From NCBI RefSeq assembly GCF_008370645.1, contig NZ_VTZN01000043.1, positions 1-32,636 of the forward strand: a DNA stretch of 32,636 nucleotides, read 5' to 3'. Positions 1 through 8,200 of the stretch are shown in pieces. Every line of letters starts with the position of its first letter. Position 1 is the first letter of the stretch. The stretch comes from Mycobacterium simiae. GTDB lineage: Bacteria; Actinomycetota; Actinomycetes; Mycobacteriales; Mycobacteriaceae. The translations under genes and the position numbers were made by a program. The notes below the pieces were generated by a model, which ran no database searches, was not told the origin of the DNA, and saw only the letters and a list, made by a program, of their open reading frames with translations.

Positions 1-1148
1 ACGCTAGTGCCGTCGCTGCCGACTCGCACCCGCCAGTCGCCGTGCACCATGACGGCGGTCACCTGCAAATCCCGATCCAGCACAACGAGATTGGCGTCGA
101 GACCGGCGCGCAGGTCGCCCACCCGCGCCAACCCGAGAGCGCGGGCGGGTGTTGCGGACGTCATCTGAACTGCGGCGGCGAGTGCACTGTCGGCGTCCGA
201 GCCGAGCCCGGCAACGGCCCGAAACAGCTGATCCATGGTGGCCGTGCTGCCGGCGAGCGTCGACGCGCCGCGCACCCGCGCCACCCCGGCCTCCACCTCG
301 ATCGGCACTGGGCCCAGCCGGTAGTCTCCGTCGCCGCACCCGGCGGCACCCATCGCGTCGGTGATCAACGCCACCCGGCTCGGGCCAACAGCGGCGATCA
401 CCGCCTGCACCATCGCCGGGTGGACGTGGACGCCGTCGGCGATGAGTTCGACAGTCACCCGCGGGTCCGCCAGCAATGCCAGCGCCGGCCCGGGCTCGCG
501 GTGGCCCAGCGGCGGCATCGCGTTGAACAGATGAGTGCCCACCGTCGCGCCCCGCGCGATTGCCTGACGGGTCTGCTCGTACGTCGCATCCGAATGTCCC
601 ACGGCCACCACGACGCCCGCGTTCCGGAAGTGGCGAATCGCGTCGTCGCTGCCAGGTAGCTCGGGGGCCAGGGTGACCATCCGGATGGTGTCGTCGGCGG
701 CGGCCAGTACGGCGTCGATCTCGGCTGGATCCGGCGGGCGCATGCGCGCAGGGTCATGGGCGCCGCACCGGGTCGGGCTCAGCCATGGGCCCTCAAGATG
801 GATTCCGGCCACGGTGCCCACATGGGTCGCTGCTGCGAGATCGGCCACTGCGGCAAGCAGCTCTGCCGGCGCCGCGGTGACCAGACTGGCCAGCGTGGTC
901 GTGGTGCCATGACGTTGGTGAAATGCCGCAACCCGCCCGATCTCCCCGTCGGTGAAGGACGCGCCGCCGCCGCCGTGCACATGCATGTCGACGAAACCGG
1001 GCACCACCGTGGAGTCGGGGAAATCGACATCGGCCGACGATGGCGCGCCCGACCCGCACGCGGAAATCCTGCGACCGGCCGTTCGCACCCACCCCGGCCG
1101 GCGGACCTGGCCACCGATGACCATGGTGCCGGCACAGATGAGACTCAC
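1..1148 (-). CDS. nagA: N-acetylglucosamine-6-phosphate deacetylase, 3' end cut by window
   Basis: Amidohydrolase-fold enzyme that removes acetate from GlcNAc-6-phosphate to give glucosamine-6-phosphate in cytoplasmic amino-sugar and cell-wall recycling. The minus frame is open from a GTG at 1148 to the window edge, 382 codons; the family and the M. tuberculosis protein are about 383 residues, so only the last codons are missing. Visible motifs are the metal-binding HVH (H56, H58), HLEGP with E119, VGHSDAT with H185, THLFNAM with H206, and the catalytic Asp in LITDAMG (D264). The GTG start overlaps the sugI stop as GTGA (1145-1148), which implies translational coupling. It is the last gene of the dacB1-PH-sugI-nagA run seen here. 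I translated this gene directly because it lacks a stop inside the window. Family assignment is firm. Confidence 0.95.
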   Translation of the reverse strand, partial: MSLICAGTMVIGGQVRRPGWVRTAGRRISACGSGAPSSADVDFPDSTVVPGFVDMHVHGGGGASFTDGEIGRVAAFHQRHGTTTTLASLVTAAPAELLAAVADLAAATHVGTVAGIHLEGPWLSPTRCGAHDPARMRPPDPAEIDAVLAAADDTIRMVTLAPELPGSDDAIRHFRNAGVVVAVGHSDATYEQTRQAIARGATVGTHLFNAMPPLGHREPGPALALLADPRVTVELIADGVHVHPAMVQAVIAAVGPSRVALITDAMGAAGCGDGDYRLGPVPIEVEAGVARVRGASTLAGSTATMDQLFRAVAGLGSDADSALAAAVQMTSATPARALGLARVGDLRAGLDANLVVLDRDLQVTAVMVHGDWRVRVGSDGTS

Positions 1149-2566
1149 GGCGGTGTGCTTTCCGGCCAGCGCCCGCCGTTCTCCCAGAAGTAGCGGATGT
1201 CTTCGAGCTGGTGGCCTTTGGTTTCCGGGGCGAAGCGGTACACCACAACGAAGGCGACCACGGTGAGTGCGCCGAAAACCGCAAAAACTCCGGCGCCGCC
1301 GAGCCAATGCAGCATGGTCAGGAAAAACCCGGCAATGATCGCGTTACCGGTCAGGGTCGAGGTGAGCATCACGCTGGAACCCATCGAGCGCAGGCGCGAA
1401 GGGAAGCTTTCGCCGGCGTATACCCAGACCAGTGAGCCGAACCCGAAATTGAAGCCGATGATGAACAGCAGCACGCCGCCGAATCCGAGCATCAGCCCGC
1501 TGCTGGTGCTGTTGGCGAAGATGACGATGAGCATGGCGTCGGCGGCGATCATGAGGGCAATGCCGGACAACAGAATTGGGCGCCGGCCCCACCGGTCGAC
1601 GGAGAGCAGCGAGACAAACACCGCGAACAAGCCGGCGAGCTGCACCAGCGCCGGCAGCCCGAGTAGCGCGAAATTGCCCTGAAAGCCCATGGCGGAAAAG
1701 ATGCGGGGGCTGTAGTAGATGATGGCGTTGATGCCGGTGATCTGAACGAGAAAGCCGAGCGTGACCACGAACAGGGTGGCCCGCAGATATGGCCGCCGCA
1801 CCATCTCGGACACCTTGCCGCCACCTTCGGTGAGAGCATCGGCGATCTCGCCCAGTTGAGCATCGATGTCGGCTTCCGGTTCTACCTGCAGCAGCGCCTG
1901 GCGCGCGTCGTCGACCCGACCTTTGAGCAGGTACCACCGCGCGGTGTCGGGCAGGCGCGCTAACAGCGGCAGCAGCAGCGTGGCGGGTACGGCGGCAAGC
2001 CCCAGCATCCAGCGCCAGCCGTGCGGACCGGCCAGCACATAGCCTGCCAAATAGCCCAGGATGATGCCGCTGAGGATCGTCACCTGATAGGCGGTCAGCA
2101 ACGACCCACGCACCGCTGTCGGCGCCGATTCGGCCACGTACACCGGGATCACCACCACCGCGACGCCAATCGTCACGCCTAGCAGCAGGCGGGCGGCAAC
2201 CAGCATCGGCAATGAGACGGCCGACGCGCCGAGCACCGCGAACAGCGCGTAGCCGACGGTGAGCAATACCGTCGACTTTTTGCGCCCGATCGCGTTGGCC
2301 AGCACACCGGCTCCGAGCGCGCCGGCGATCTGTCCGATCACCACGGTCGTCGTCAACAGCTCTTGCTGGCGGGTGGTGAGGCCGAACTCCTCGGTGACGA
2401 ACAGCAGCGCGCCGGCGATGGCGGACAGGTCGTAGCCATAGATGACGCCGACGCTGGCCGCGGTGAGCCCGACCAGGATGCCCCGCTGCACGGACCGGGT
2501 CAGCTGGCCGGTACTCGGGACTTGAGCAACTCGACGACGCGGTCCGGATCCTCGGGGGTCATGCAT
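1145..2566 (-). CDS. sugI: Sugar-porter family MFS transporter (SugI-like)
   Basis: Inner-membrane sugar:proton symporter of the major facilitator superfamily, 473 residues from the ATG at 2566, with twelve hydrophobic segments expected. Sugar-porter signatures are present: YGYDLSAIAGA in the first helix, a DTARWYLLKGR loop (PESPRxL-type), DRWGRRP between helices 8 and 9, GESFPSRLR in the second half, and PETKGH near the C-terminus. The natural substrate is unknown; the adjacent nagA suggests an amino sugar or cell-wall sugar, which is inference. The ATG at 2566 overlaps the upstream PH-like gene by 67 bp, and its first 25 residues are Arg/Pro-rich. A GTG at 2491, nine bases after that gene's stop, is an equally plausible start. 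Neither has a strong ribosome binding site. Confidence 0.93.
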   Translation of the reverse strand: MHDPRGSGPRRRVAQVPSTGQLTRSVQRGILVGLTAASVGVIYGYDLSAIAGALLFVTEEFGLTTRQQELLTTTVVIGQIAGALGAGVLANAIGRKKSTVLLTVGYALFAVLGASAVSLPMLVAARLLLGVTIGVAVVVIPVYVAESAPTAVRGSLLTAYQVTILSGIILGYLAGYVLAGPHGWRWMLGLAAVPATLLLPLLARLPDTARWYLLKGRVDDARQALLQVEPEADIDAQLGEIADALTEGGGKVSEMVRRPYLRATLFVVTLGFLVQITGINAIIYYSPRIFSAMGFQGNFALLGLPALVQLAGLFAVFVSLLSVDRWGRRPILLSGIALMIAADAMLIVIFANSTSSGLMLGFGGVLLFIIGFNFGFGSLVWVYAGESFPSRLRSMGSSVMLTSTLTGNAIIAGFFLTMLHWLGGAGVFAVFGALTVVAFVVVYRFAPETKGHQLEDIRYFWENGGRWPESTPP

Positions 2567-2811
2567 GGTCTGACGCGGCGGCCCACATCGAGGATTAGCA
2601 GGGTCGTCTTGCTGCCGCGGTGAATGTCCAGCGGGAACCAGTAGCGCGGGTCGGATGCCCCCCCAAAACGGCCTTTGCCGGAAGCCCAGCCCATCTGCTC
2701 GGTCTTGATGCCCTTGATGTCGCGGTAGGCGACCTTCTTGGACGTAGCAAAGGGGATGGTGATTCCTGCGTCGTCCAGGGTGAGTCCGCCGCCGTCGTAC
2801 CGGGCTGTCAT
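2500..2811 (-). CDS. Small PH-like domain protein, hypothetical
   Basis: A 103-residue soluble protein with no signal peptide or membrane segment. Alternating beta-strand-like stretches, with TIPFATSKKVAYRDIKGIK in the middle and a C-terminal helix around EDPDRVVELLKSR, resemble bacterial PH-like domains that bind lipids or peptides at the membrane. I assign that only by pattern. Start ATG at 2811 lies ten bases after the dacB1 stop, with GCGGG just before it, so it is probably translated from the dacB1 message. The 3' end runs into the sugI reading frame. Its position between a D,D-carboxypeptidase and a sugar porter suggests an envelope-linked role, but nothing in the sequence proves it. 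Confidence 0.8.
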   Translation of the reverse strand: MTARYDGGGLTLDDAGITIPFATSKKVAYRDIKGIKTEQMGWASGKGRFGGASDPRYWFPLDIHRGSKTTLLILDVGRRVRPCMTPEDPDRVVELLKSRVPAS

Positions 2812-2821
2812 CCCGCAGAGT

Positions 2822-4042
2822 CTAGTGTTGCGCCCGGCCGTTCATCGACTTTGCGACCATCATCAATCCGAACACAACGATGGCGCCGATCACCGCCACC
2901 CCGACCCGAACCGGCAAGGTGTCAGCGGACGACATCAGCCCGGCGGCCTGGGCGTCGTCGCGCTGTCGGTCGCTCGGTTTGTCCTTGGGCAACAGCGCCG
3001 GATCGGGCTCGATGAGCGAGCCGATCTGAGTGCCCTGGGCGGTGTCGAATCCGTAATCCAACAGGTGCGCGGCTTGTTCCCACGGCGCGATCGGCTGCCG
3101 GGTGCCGTGCAGCAACACCGCCATCAGCCGCCGGCCATTGCGGTTGGCCGCGCCCACGAAGGTCTGGCCGGCGTCGTCGGTGTAACCGGTCTTGCCGCCG
3201 AGCGCCCCCGGGTAGTGGTAGAGCAGCTGGTTGTCGTTTTCCAACGCATAGCCAGGGTGGTCGCTGTGACCGGGGAAATCGTAGCTGCGGGTGGCGACGA
3301 TGTCGGCGAAGGTGGGGTTGCGCCAGGCGTACCGATAGAACAAGCCGATGTCGTAGGCCGAGGTGCTCATGCCGGGCCCGTCGAGTCCGGACGGGGTTGC
3401 CACCCGAGTGTCGCGCCCGCCCAGCTTGGCGGCCAGCACGTTGATCTTTTCCAGCGCACGCTGCATGCCACCGAGTTGCATGGCCAGCGCGTGTGCGGCG
3501 TCGTTGCCGGAGTGCATCAGCAGACCGTGCAGCAACTGGTTGACGGTGTAGGTGCCGTCGGCGTCTACCCCGACCTTGGTGCCCTCGGCGGCGGCGTCGT
3601 CCGCGGTTCCGGCGACCGCCTTGTTGAGGCTCAACTCGTTGATGGCGGCCATCGCAACCAGCACCTTGATGATGCTGGCCGGGCGGTGCCGGCCGTGCGG
3701 GTCGCGAGCGGCGATGACGGCGCCGCTGTCCAGATCGGCCACCAGCCATGCCTCGGCGGAGACGTCGCCCGGCACCGGCGGGGTGTCCGGCGCGGTGATG
3801 ACGCCGCAGCCGCCCAGCGCGTTACCGCCCACCGGTGTCGGAGGCACCGCCAGCGGTAGCGGCGGCTCACCGGCTCGGGGGACCTCCGAGGAGTCCACCG
3901 CGGGCGGGGTGGACACCTTGTAGGGGCACGTTGCGGCGGCATTGGCCTCCGCATTGGGCTCGGCCCTGGCGATCGACATGGCGGGACCGGCTGCCAGGAA
4001 AGCCGCTGCGGCCAGGCACGACACGGCACGTAAGAAGTACAT
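2822..4042 (-). CDS. dacB1: D-alanyl-D-alanine carboxypeptidase (penicillin-binding protein)
   Basis: Extracytoplasmic serine peptidase that trims the terminal D-Ala from peptidoglycan pentapeptide stems. The frame is open from 4123, but I choose the ATG at 4042 because a clean signal peptide follows at once (hydrophobic run at residues 4-24, AxA-type site near ARA-E). This gives 406 residues, against about 405 for M. tuberculosis DacB1, which it closely resembles. Catalytic motifs are SIIK (S123, K126), SGN (S178-N180) and KTG (K284-G286). A Pro-rich linker (about 45-92) precedes the catalytic domain. A C-terminal hydrophobic helix ([19 protein letters not shown]) ends the protein and should anchor it in the membrane. 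First gene of the minus-strand operon that continues with the PH-like gene, sugI and nagA; divergent from the MerR gene. Confidence 0.95.
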   Translation of the reverse strand: MYFLRAVSCLAAAAFLAAGPAMSIARAEPNAEANAAATCPYKVSTPPAVDSSEVPRAGEPPLPLAVPPTPVGGNALGGCGVITAPDTPPVPGDVSAEAWLVADLDSGAVIAARDPHGRHRPASIIKVLVAMAAINELSLNKAVAGTADDAAAEGTKVGVDADGTYTVNQLLHGLLMHSGNDAAHALAMQLGGMQRALEKINVLAAKLGGRDTRVATPSGLDGPGMSTSAYDIGLFYRYAWRNPTFADIVATRSYDFPGHSDHPGYALENDNQLLYHYPGALGGKTGYTDDAGQTFVGAANRNGRRLMAVLLHGTRQPIAPWEQAAHLLDYGFDTAQGTQIGSLIEPDPALLPKDKPSDRQRDDAQAAGLMSSADTLPVRVGVAVIGAIVVFGLMMVAKSMNGRAQH

Positions 4043-4123
4043 CGCTGTGCAGATTAGGTGATCGGCCGGCGGAGCGCAGGTCGCCGCGCTGTGACTGGTG
4101 GGACGGAAGTTGCAAAATAGCAT

Positions 4124-4161
4124 TTGACAGTGTCAGATAAGGGGTAGACACTGTCAGATAA
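4124..4161 (+). promoter_or_regulatory. Tandem 14-bp repeats and TTGACA box before the MerR gene
   Basis: Two copies of ACAsTGTCAGATAA (4127-4140 and 4148-4161) differ at one base and are spaced exactly 21 bp, two helical turns. The first contains TGACAGTGTCA (4125-4135), a near-perfect inverted repeat. The second ends two bases before the MerR start codon. TTGACA at 4124-4129 could be a -35 box and TAGACA at 4145-4150 a weak -10, giving a very short or no leader. This is a likely autoregulatory operator for the MerR protein. Binding is inferred. Confidence 0.55.
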
Positions 4162-4163
4162 CG

Positions 4164-4727
4164 ATGCCGTCACTTCTCACCTTGCCCGAATTCGCCGCGC
4201 TGGCCGCTGATGCCGTCCAGGCGGCTGGGGCGGCGCCGGAAAACCGCCAGGCCAAGGCGATACCAGCGGAGCGGATGATCCGGTACTACACCGCGCGCGG
4301 CTTGCTGCCGCGCCCCGGAAGTCGGGGACGTGCCCTGACGTATGGACGGACTCACCTGCTGCGCCTGGTCGCCGTCAAACGGCTACAGGGCCAAGGTCTG
4401 TCCCTGGAGGAAATCTCCAAACGGCTGCAGTCCCTGTCGCTGGCCGAGCTGGAGTCGCTGGCCGCAATCCCGGCCGGCGTGATGCCGGCCGGTCTCGGTG
4501 ACCCTGAGCCTGTTCTGGAAACTTCCCGGGCGGCCGGCGCCTTCTGGCGTGCCATGCCGGCGGCTGATCCAACCGACCCGCCGACCGTCACCCAACTGCG
4601 GGCCGTCCGGCTTTCCGACACTGTCACGTTGCTGATCGACGGCACGCTTCCAGAGCTCGACGCTCTTCGTCAGGCTGCCGCCCCACTGCTAGACCTGCTC
4701 GCCGCCCCAGGAAAGGACTCTCCATGA
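4164..4727 (+). CDS. MerR-family transcriptional regulator
   Basis: A 187-residue DNA-binding regulator. The winged-helix region is at about residues 35-100: RMIRYYTARGLLPRPG is the classic MerR wing and helix, followed by LTYGRTHLLRLVAVKRLQGQGLSLEEISKRL. An extra 30-residue helical stretch precedes the MerR core, and the C-terminal half (about 115-187) has no Cys pair or other metal-binding signature, so the effector is unknown. Start ATG at 4164 has no ribosome binding site in front because the repeats run almost to it; leaderless translation is plausible. The stop overlaps the next start as ATGA, coupling it to the VIT/VWA gene. Regulation of this pair by the MerR protein is the simplest reading. 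Confidence 0.88.
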   Translation: MPSLLTLPEFAALAADAVQAAGAAPENRQAKAIPAERMIRYYTARGLLPRPGSRGRALTYGRTHLLRLVAVKRLQGQGLSLEEISKRLQSLSLAELESLAAIPAGVMPAGLGDPEPVLETSRAAGAFWRAMPAADPTDPPTVTQLRAVRLSDTVTLLIDGTLPELDALRQAAAPLLDLLAAPGKDSP

Positions 4728-6979
4728 GTGCCCAGTTACTACCCCTGCTCGACGCCGAACCCGCACCGGCCGCGGACAGGCCGACATGCGGCGAGCTGAG
4801 CTCGGCCGATGGACGACGGCTGCCACTGCAGGCGCTAGACGTCGAAACCGTCATTGTCGGGATGACCGCAACGTCTACCGTGCGTCAGCGTTTCGCCAAT
4901 ACCGGCGACACGACCATCGAAGCCACCTACGTGTTCCCGCTGCCCGCCCGCGCGGGGGTGACCGATTTCGCGGCCGCGCTGGCCGGGCGACGCGTGGTTG
5001 GTGTGCTGAAGGAACGTGGCCAGGCCCGCGCGGACTACGAACAGGCACTGGCCGCCGGGCAGCGCGCCGCAATCGTCGAAGAGGACCGCTCCGATGTGTT
5101 CTCGGTGCGGGTAGGCAACCTCGGGCCCGGCGAGGAAGCCACCATCGACATGCGACTGACCGGCCCGCTTTCGTTCGAAGACGGTGAGGCCACCTTCCGG
5201 TTCCCGCTTGTGGTCGCCCCGCGCTACACCACCGGAACCCCGCTGCCCGGCGACCAAACCGGCTCCGGGCTGGCTCATGACACCGATGCGGTGCCCGACG
5301 CGTCCCGAGTGACCCCGCCGCGGCTACAGGACGACGACGAGCGGCCCGAATTGCAGATTTCGGTGACTCTCGACGCCGCCGGTCTGCCGCTTTCCGATGT
5401 GCGGTCATCGCTGCCGACCGCAGTGCTGGAGCCCGCCGAGGCCGGGCTGATCCGGCTGCGGGTGGAGCCGGGCGCGCGAGCCGACCGCGATCTTCTGCTG
5501 CGCTTCCGTATCGACTGCAGCGAACTGTCATCGTCGGCGCTGCTGGTCCCAGATGGTCAGGGTAACGAAGGGACCTGGTCGGTGACCGTGGTGCCACCCG
5601 CCGAGCCGTCCAGCGCCGCGCGCGATGTCGTTGTGGTGCTGGATCGCTCCGGGTCGATGGGTGGCTGGAAGATGGTCGCCGCCCGGCGTGCGGCGGGCCG
5701 CATCGTGGACATGCTCGACACCGCGGACCGGTTTTGCGTGCTGGGGTTCGACGACCGGATCGATACGCCCTCGGACTTGCCGCCCGGGCTGCTCGAGGGC
5801 TCGGACCGCAACCGATTCGCCGCGGCGTCCTGGCTGGGCGCGTTGCGCAGCCGCGGCGGGACCGAGATGGCCCAGCCGCTGCGCAAAGCCGTGCAGCTCC
5901 TCGCCGAATCGGCCGAAGACCGGCAGGCCAGCGTGGTCCTGGTCACCGACGGCCAGATCACCGGGGAAGACCAGCTTTTGCGGTCGTTGGCTCCGTTGAT
6001 CGGGCGGACTCGCGTGTACTGCGTGGGCGTCGACCGTGCCGTCAATGCCGGCTTCCTGGACCGGCTGGCTCGGCTCGGCGGCGGGCGGGCCGAGTTGGTG
6101 GAGTCGGAGGACCGCCTGGACCAGGCGATGGCCAGGTTGGCCCGGACCATCGGACGCCCGGCGCTGACCGGTCTTCGGGTCAGCGCGGACGGCGTGCAAA
6201 TCGCCGACGGCAGCATCACGCCCAACCGGGTGCCCGACGCCTTCGCCGGCGTGCCGTGCGTAATTTCCGGGCGCTACCGCGGCGCCGCCGATGCTGCCGC
6301 CGTGCGTGTCGAGGCGGACACCCCCGACAGCCCGTTCACGGCACTTCTGCCCGCGCGTCTGGTGCCGAATGCTGTTGCGGTGCAAACGATATGGGCGCGT
6401 TCGGTGGTCCGTGATCTGGAGGACGACTATGTGTCCGGGCGCGACTCAGAAGAGCTGGCCGCGCGTCTGGTGGCGCATTCCCTCCGGTTCGGGGTGCTGT
6501 CGCGGTTCACCGCCTTTGTCGCCATCGATCCCGAGCACACCGAAGCTGGCCCGCTCACCGAAGTCGTGCAATCCGTCGAGCTGCCGTCCGGATGGGCAGC
6601 GCCCGCGGGATTCATGCCGGCGGCGGCAGCGTCTGCCGTGCGCGCACGTGCCGCAGCACCACGCGCGGTGGCTGTCCTCGGCGCGCAGCCTACGCCCACC
6701 CGGTCGCTCAAGGATCTGCTCACGCTGGTGCAGAAAGGTATGCGAGGCGACGACAAAGGACTCGACGAGATCTGTGCAGAGCTGATCGTTTATCGCGACT
6801 CGGCGACCGATCCCACCGTGCAGGCGGCGCTGACGGTGTTATGCGACGTGCTCACCAGGTATCTGTGCAACCCGACCCAGCAGGGGACGCAGCAGGTCAT
6901 GGAGGCCGTGGCAGCAGTCGAGAAGACCGGCGCTGCCCGCGGCGCCCGACGCGTGCGCACAATGCGGTTCTGGAAGTAG
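4724..6979 (+). CDS. VIT and von Willebrand factor A domain protein
   Basis: A 751-residue protein with no signal peptide or clear membrane helix. The N-terminal VIT domain (about 15-160) carries the conserved TYVFPLPARAGVTDF and ADYEQALAAGQRAAIVEEDR stretches. The VWA domain (about 300-470) keeps a full metal-ion-dependent adhesion site: DRSGS (D307, S309, S311), T380 in RGGTEM and D409 in VTDGQIT. A C-terminal region of about 280 residues follows, ending in a basic RRVRTMRFWK tail. VIT-VWA proteins resemble inter-alpha-trypsin inhibitor heavy chains; in bacteria their role is poorly known and they probably bind protein partners. Translation is coupled to the MerR gene by ATGA (4724-4727). 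No substrate can be named from the sequence. Confidence 0.9.
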   Translation: MSAQLLPLLDAEPAPAADRPTCGELSSADGRRLPLQALDVETVIVGMTATSTVRQRFANTGDTTIEATYVFPLPARAGVTDFAAALAGRRVVGVLKERGQARADYEQALAAGQRAAIVEEDRSDVFSVRVGNLGPGEEATIDMRLTGPLSFEDGEATFRFPLVVAPRYTTGTPLPGDQTGSGLAHDTDAVPDASRVTPPRLQDDDERPELQISVTLDAAGLPLSDVRSSLPTAVLEPAEAGLIRLRVEPGARADRDLLLRFRIDCSELSSSALLVPDGQGNEGTWSVTVVPPAEPSSAARDVVVVLDRSGSMGGWKMVAARRAAGRIVDMLDTADRFCVLGFDDRIDTPSDLPPGLLEGSDRNRFAAASWLGALRSRGGTEMAQPLRKAVQLLAESAEDRQASVVLVTDGQITGEDQLLRSLAPLIGRTRVYCVGVDRAVNAGFLDRLARLGGGRAELVESEDRLDQAMARLARTIGRPALTGLRVSADGVQIADGSITPNRVPDAFAGVPCVISGRYRGAADAAAVRVEADTPDSPFTALLPARLVPNAVAVQTIWARSVVRDLEDDYVSGRDSEELAARLVAHSLRFGVLSRFTAFVAIDPEHTEAGPLTEVVQSVELPSGWAAPAGFMPAAAASAVRARAAAPRAVAVLGAQPTPTRSLKDLLTLVQKGMRGDDKGLDEICAELIVYRDSATDPTVQAALTVLCDVLTRYLCNPTQQGTQQVMEAVAAVEKTGAARGARRVRTMRFWK

Positions 6980-7007
6980 GTCACGCGGCAGCTCGCGTCG
7001 CTGAGCC

Positions 7008-7021
7008 GGTCGCCTGCGACC
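7008..7021. terminator. Possible short hairpin between convergent genes
   Basis: GGTCG and CGACC pair around a four-base CCTG loop in the 42-bp gap between the stops of the VIT/VWA gene and the converging membrane-protein gene. There is no T-tract. Mycobacterial terminators often lack one, but a five-base stem in GC-rich DNA is weak evidence. Confidence 0.25.
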
Positions 7022-8191
7022 CTAGGTTTGTGGGACCCGGTGAAGGCGTGGCGACAAACTGGGTGCGGCGTTGGAGGACGCGGCAGGCCGGGCCGTAGAT
7101 GCAGCTGCGACACAGACGCTGGCAATCACCAGGCAGTGCAGCGCATACCAGAGGTTGCCGACGGGATCTCCGTTCGGCGTCACACCCTTTTCGGCTTCGA
7201 AGTATGCGGGTAGCGCTGTCGCCCATAGCATTGTCATCACGGCGAGATAGCTTGCTGCGTAGCCAAGGATCAACGGATTTGAGTAACGCTGTGCCGCCTG
7301 GGCATCGCCGCGGCGAATCGCAAGCCACCCAAAGATGAGCGCCGGCACCGCGACAACGATGACGATGGCCAATTCGGCGGTGTAGGCGACACCAACCACA
7401 GTAGTACTACTCGTTAACGCGCCCATGATGGTTGCTGGAAGCGGCAACACCACGGTGCCGATTGAAGCCAGAATTCCGACGGCGATAGTGCGCCACAGCA
7501 CCTGCATGCCAGCGAAGGTCGTTCCGTGCGCCGCGAGCCGGCCGACGAAGAGTTGGGTGAAGAATGCCAGGGAGAGGGGCCACAGGGTGGCGAACACCAC
7601 GACGCTAGGCAGCGGCACCGAATCGAACATGGGTTGGTTGAGGGGATGATCCACGGTCCATTCCCACCACCGCAGCTGCGGGCCGAGGTGGTCGAAAATC
7701 TCGTAGAATGCCTGGTGCACGAATCCGACGCAGATGGACCCGACTGCGAGACCGTACCGTCGGAAGACTCCCAGAATGCGAACGATTTCAAAGGCTACCG
7801 TCGCCATCATCGGATAGATGGCAATGATGTAGAGCGGTAACCGGCCCCACAAGAAATCAACGGTAAAGACGTTGTGGGCGAACATCGTATCGACGTAGCC
7901 GCTGATGCCAAACGCAGCGGGAAAATACAGCGGCGGTTCGATGATGAGAAGATAGGCGACCGCGCCACACCAGAGCACCAGGTTTGTCGCGTCGTGGTGG
8001 CGACGTAAGCGAATTATCGCGTAACCCAAGGTAAGCACCGCACCGGCGAGCACCGTAAGTTCCAGCACCGGCAGTGTCCAGTTTTCCAGGCCCAACGGGC
8101 TGCGCAGCCCGACTACCCCGCCGGCCGTGTCGCACGAAAACCCCAGCCGGGCAGCAAGTCCAGCGAACGTGGGTGAGCACATCTGCGACAT
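7022..8191 (-). CDS. Polytopic membrane protein of unknown function
   Basis: A 389-residue integral membrane protein with about nine to ten hydrophobic segments across residues 40-370, for example PVLELTVLAGAVLTLGYAII and RRTIAVGILASIGTVVLPLP-like runs. I do not recognise the family and see no transporter signature. An acidic/aromatic loop near residues 160-190 (YEIFDHLGPQLRWWEWTVDH) is the most distinctive soluble stretch. The start ATG at 8191 lies nine bases after the stop of the hydrolase gene, so the two should be co-transcribed from the promoter facing the TetR gene. The tail after residue 365 is Ala/Ser-rich and looks cytoplasmic. A joint role with the hydrolase in lipid or envelope chemistry is only a guess from position. 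Confidence 0.85.
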   Translation of the reverse strand: MSQMCSPTFAGLAARLGFSCDTAGGVVGLRSPLGLENWTLPVLELTVLAGAVLTLGYAIIRLRRHHDATNLVLWCGAVAYLLIIEPPLYFPAAFGISGYVDTMFAHNVFTVDFLWGRLPLYIIAIYPMMATVAFEIVRILGVFRRYGLAVGSICVGFVHQAFYEIFDHLGPQLRWWEWTVDHPLNQPMFDSVPLPSVVVFATLWPLSLAFFTQLFVGRLAAHGTTFAGMQVLWRTIAVGILASIGTVVLPLPATIMGALTSSTTVVGVAYTAELAIVIVVAVPALIFGWLAIRRGDAQAAQRYSNPLILGYAASYLAVMTMLWATALPAYFEAEKGVTPNGDPVGNLWYALHCLVIASVCVAAASTARPAASSNAAPSLSPRLHRVPQT

Positions 8192-8200
8192 CGGCTTACC

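Noticed and set aside
2738-3859. 373-residue plus-strand frame
   Set aside because: Antisense shadow of dacB1, whose SxxK, SxN and KTG motifs are on the minus strand.
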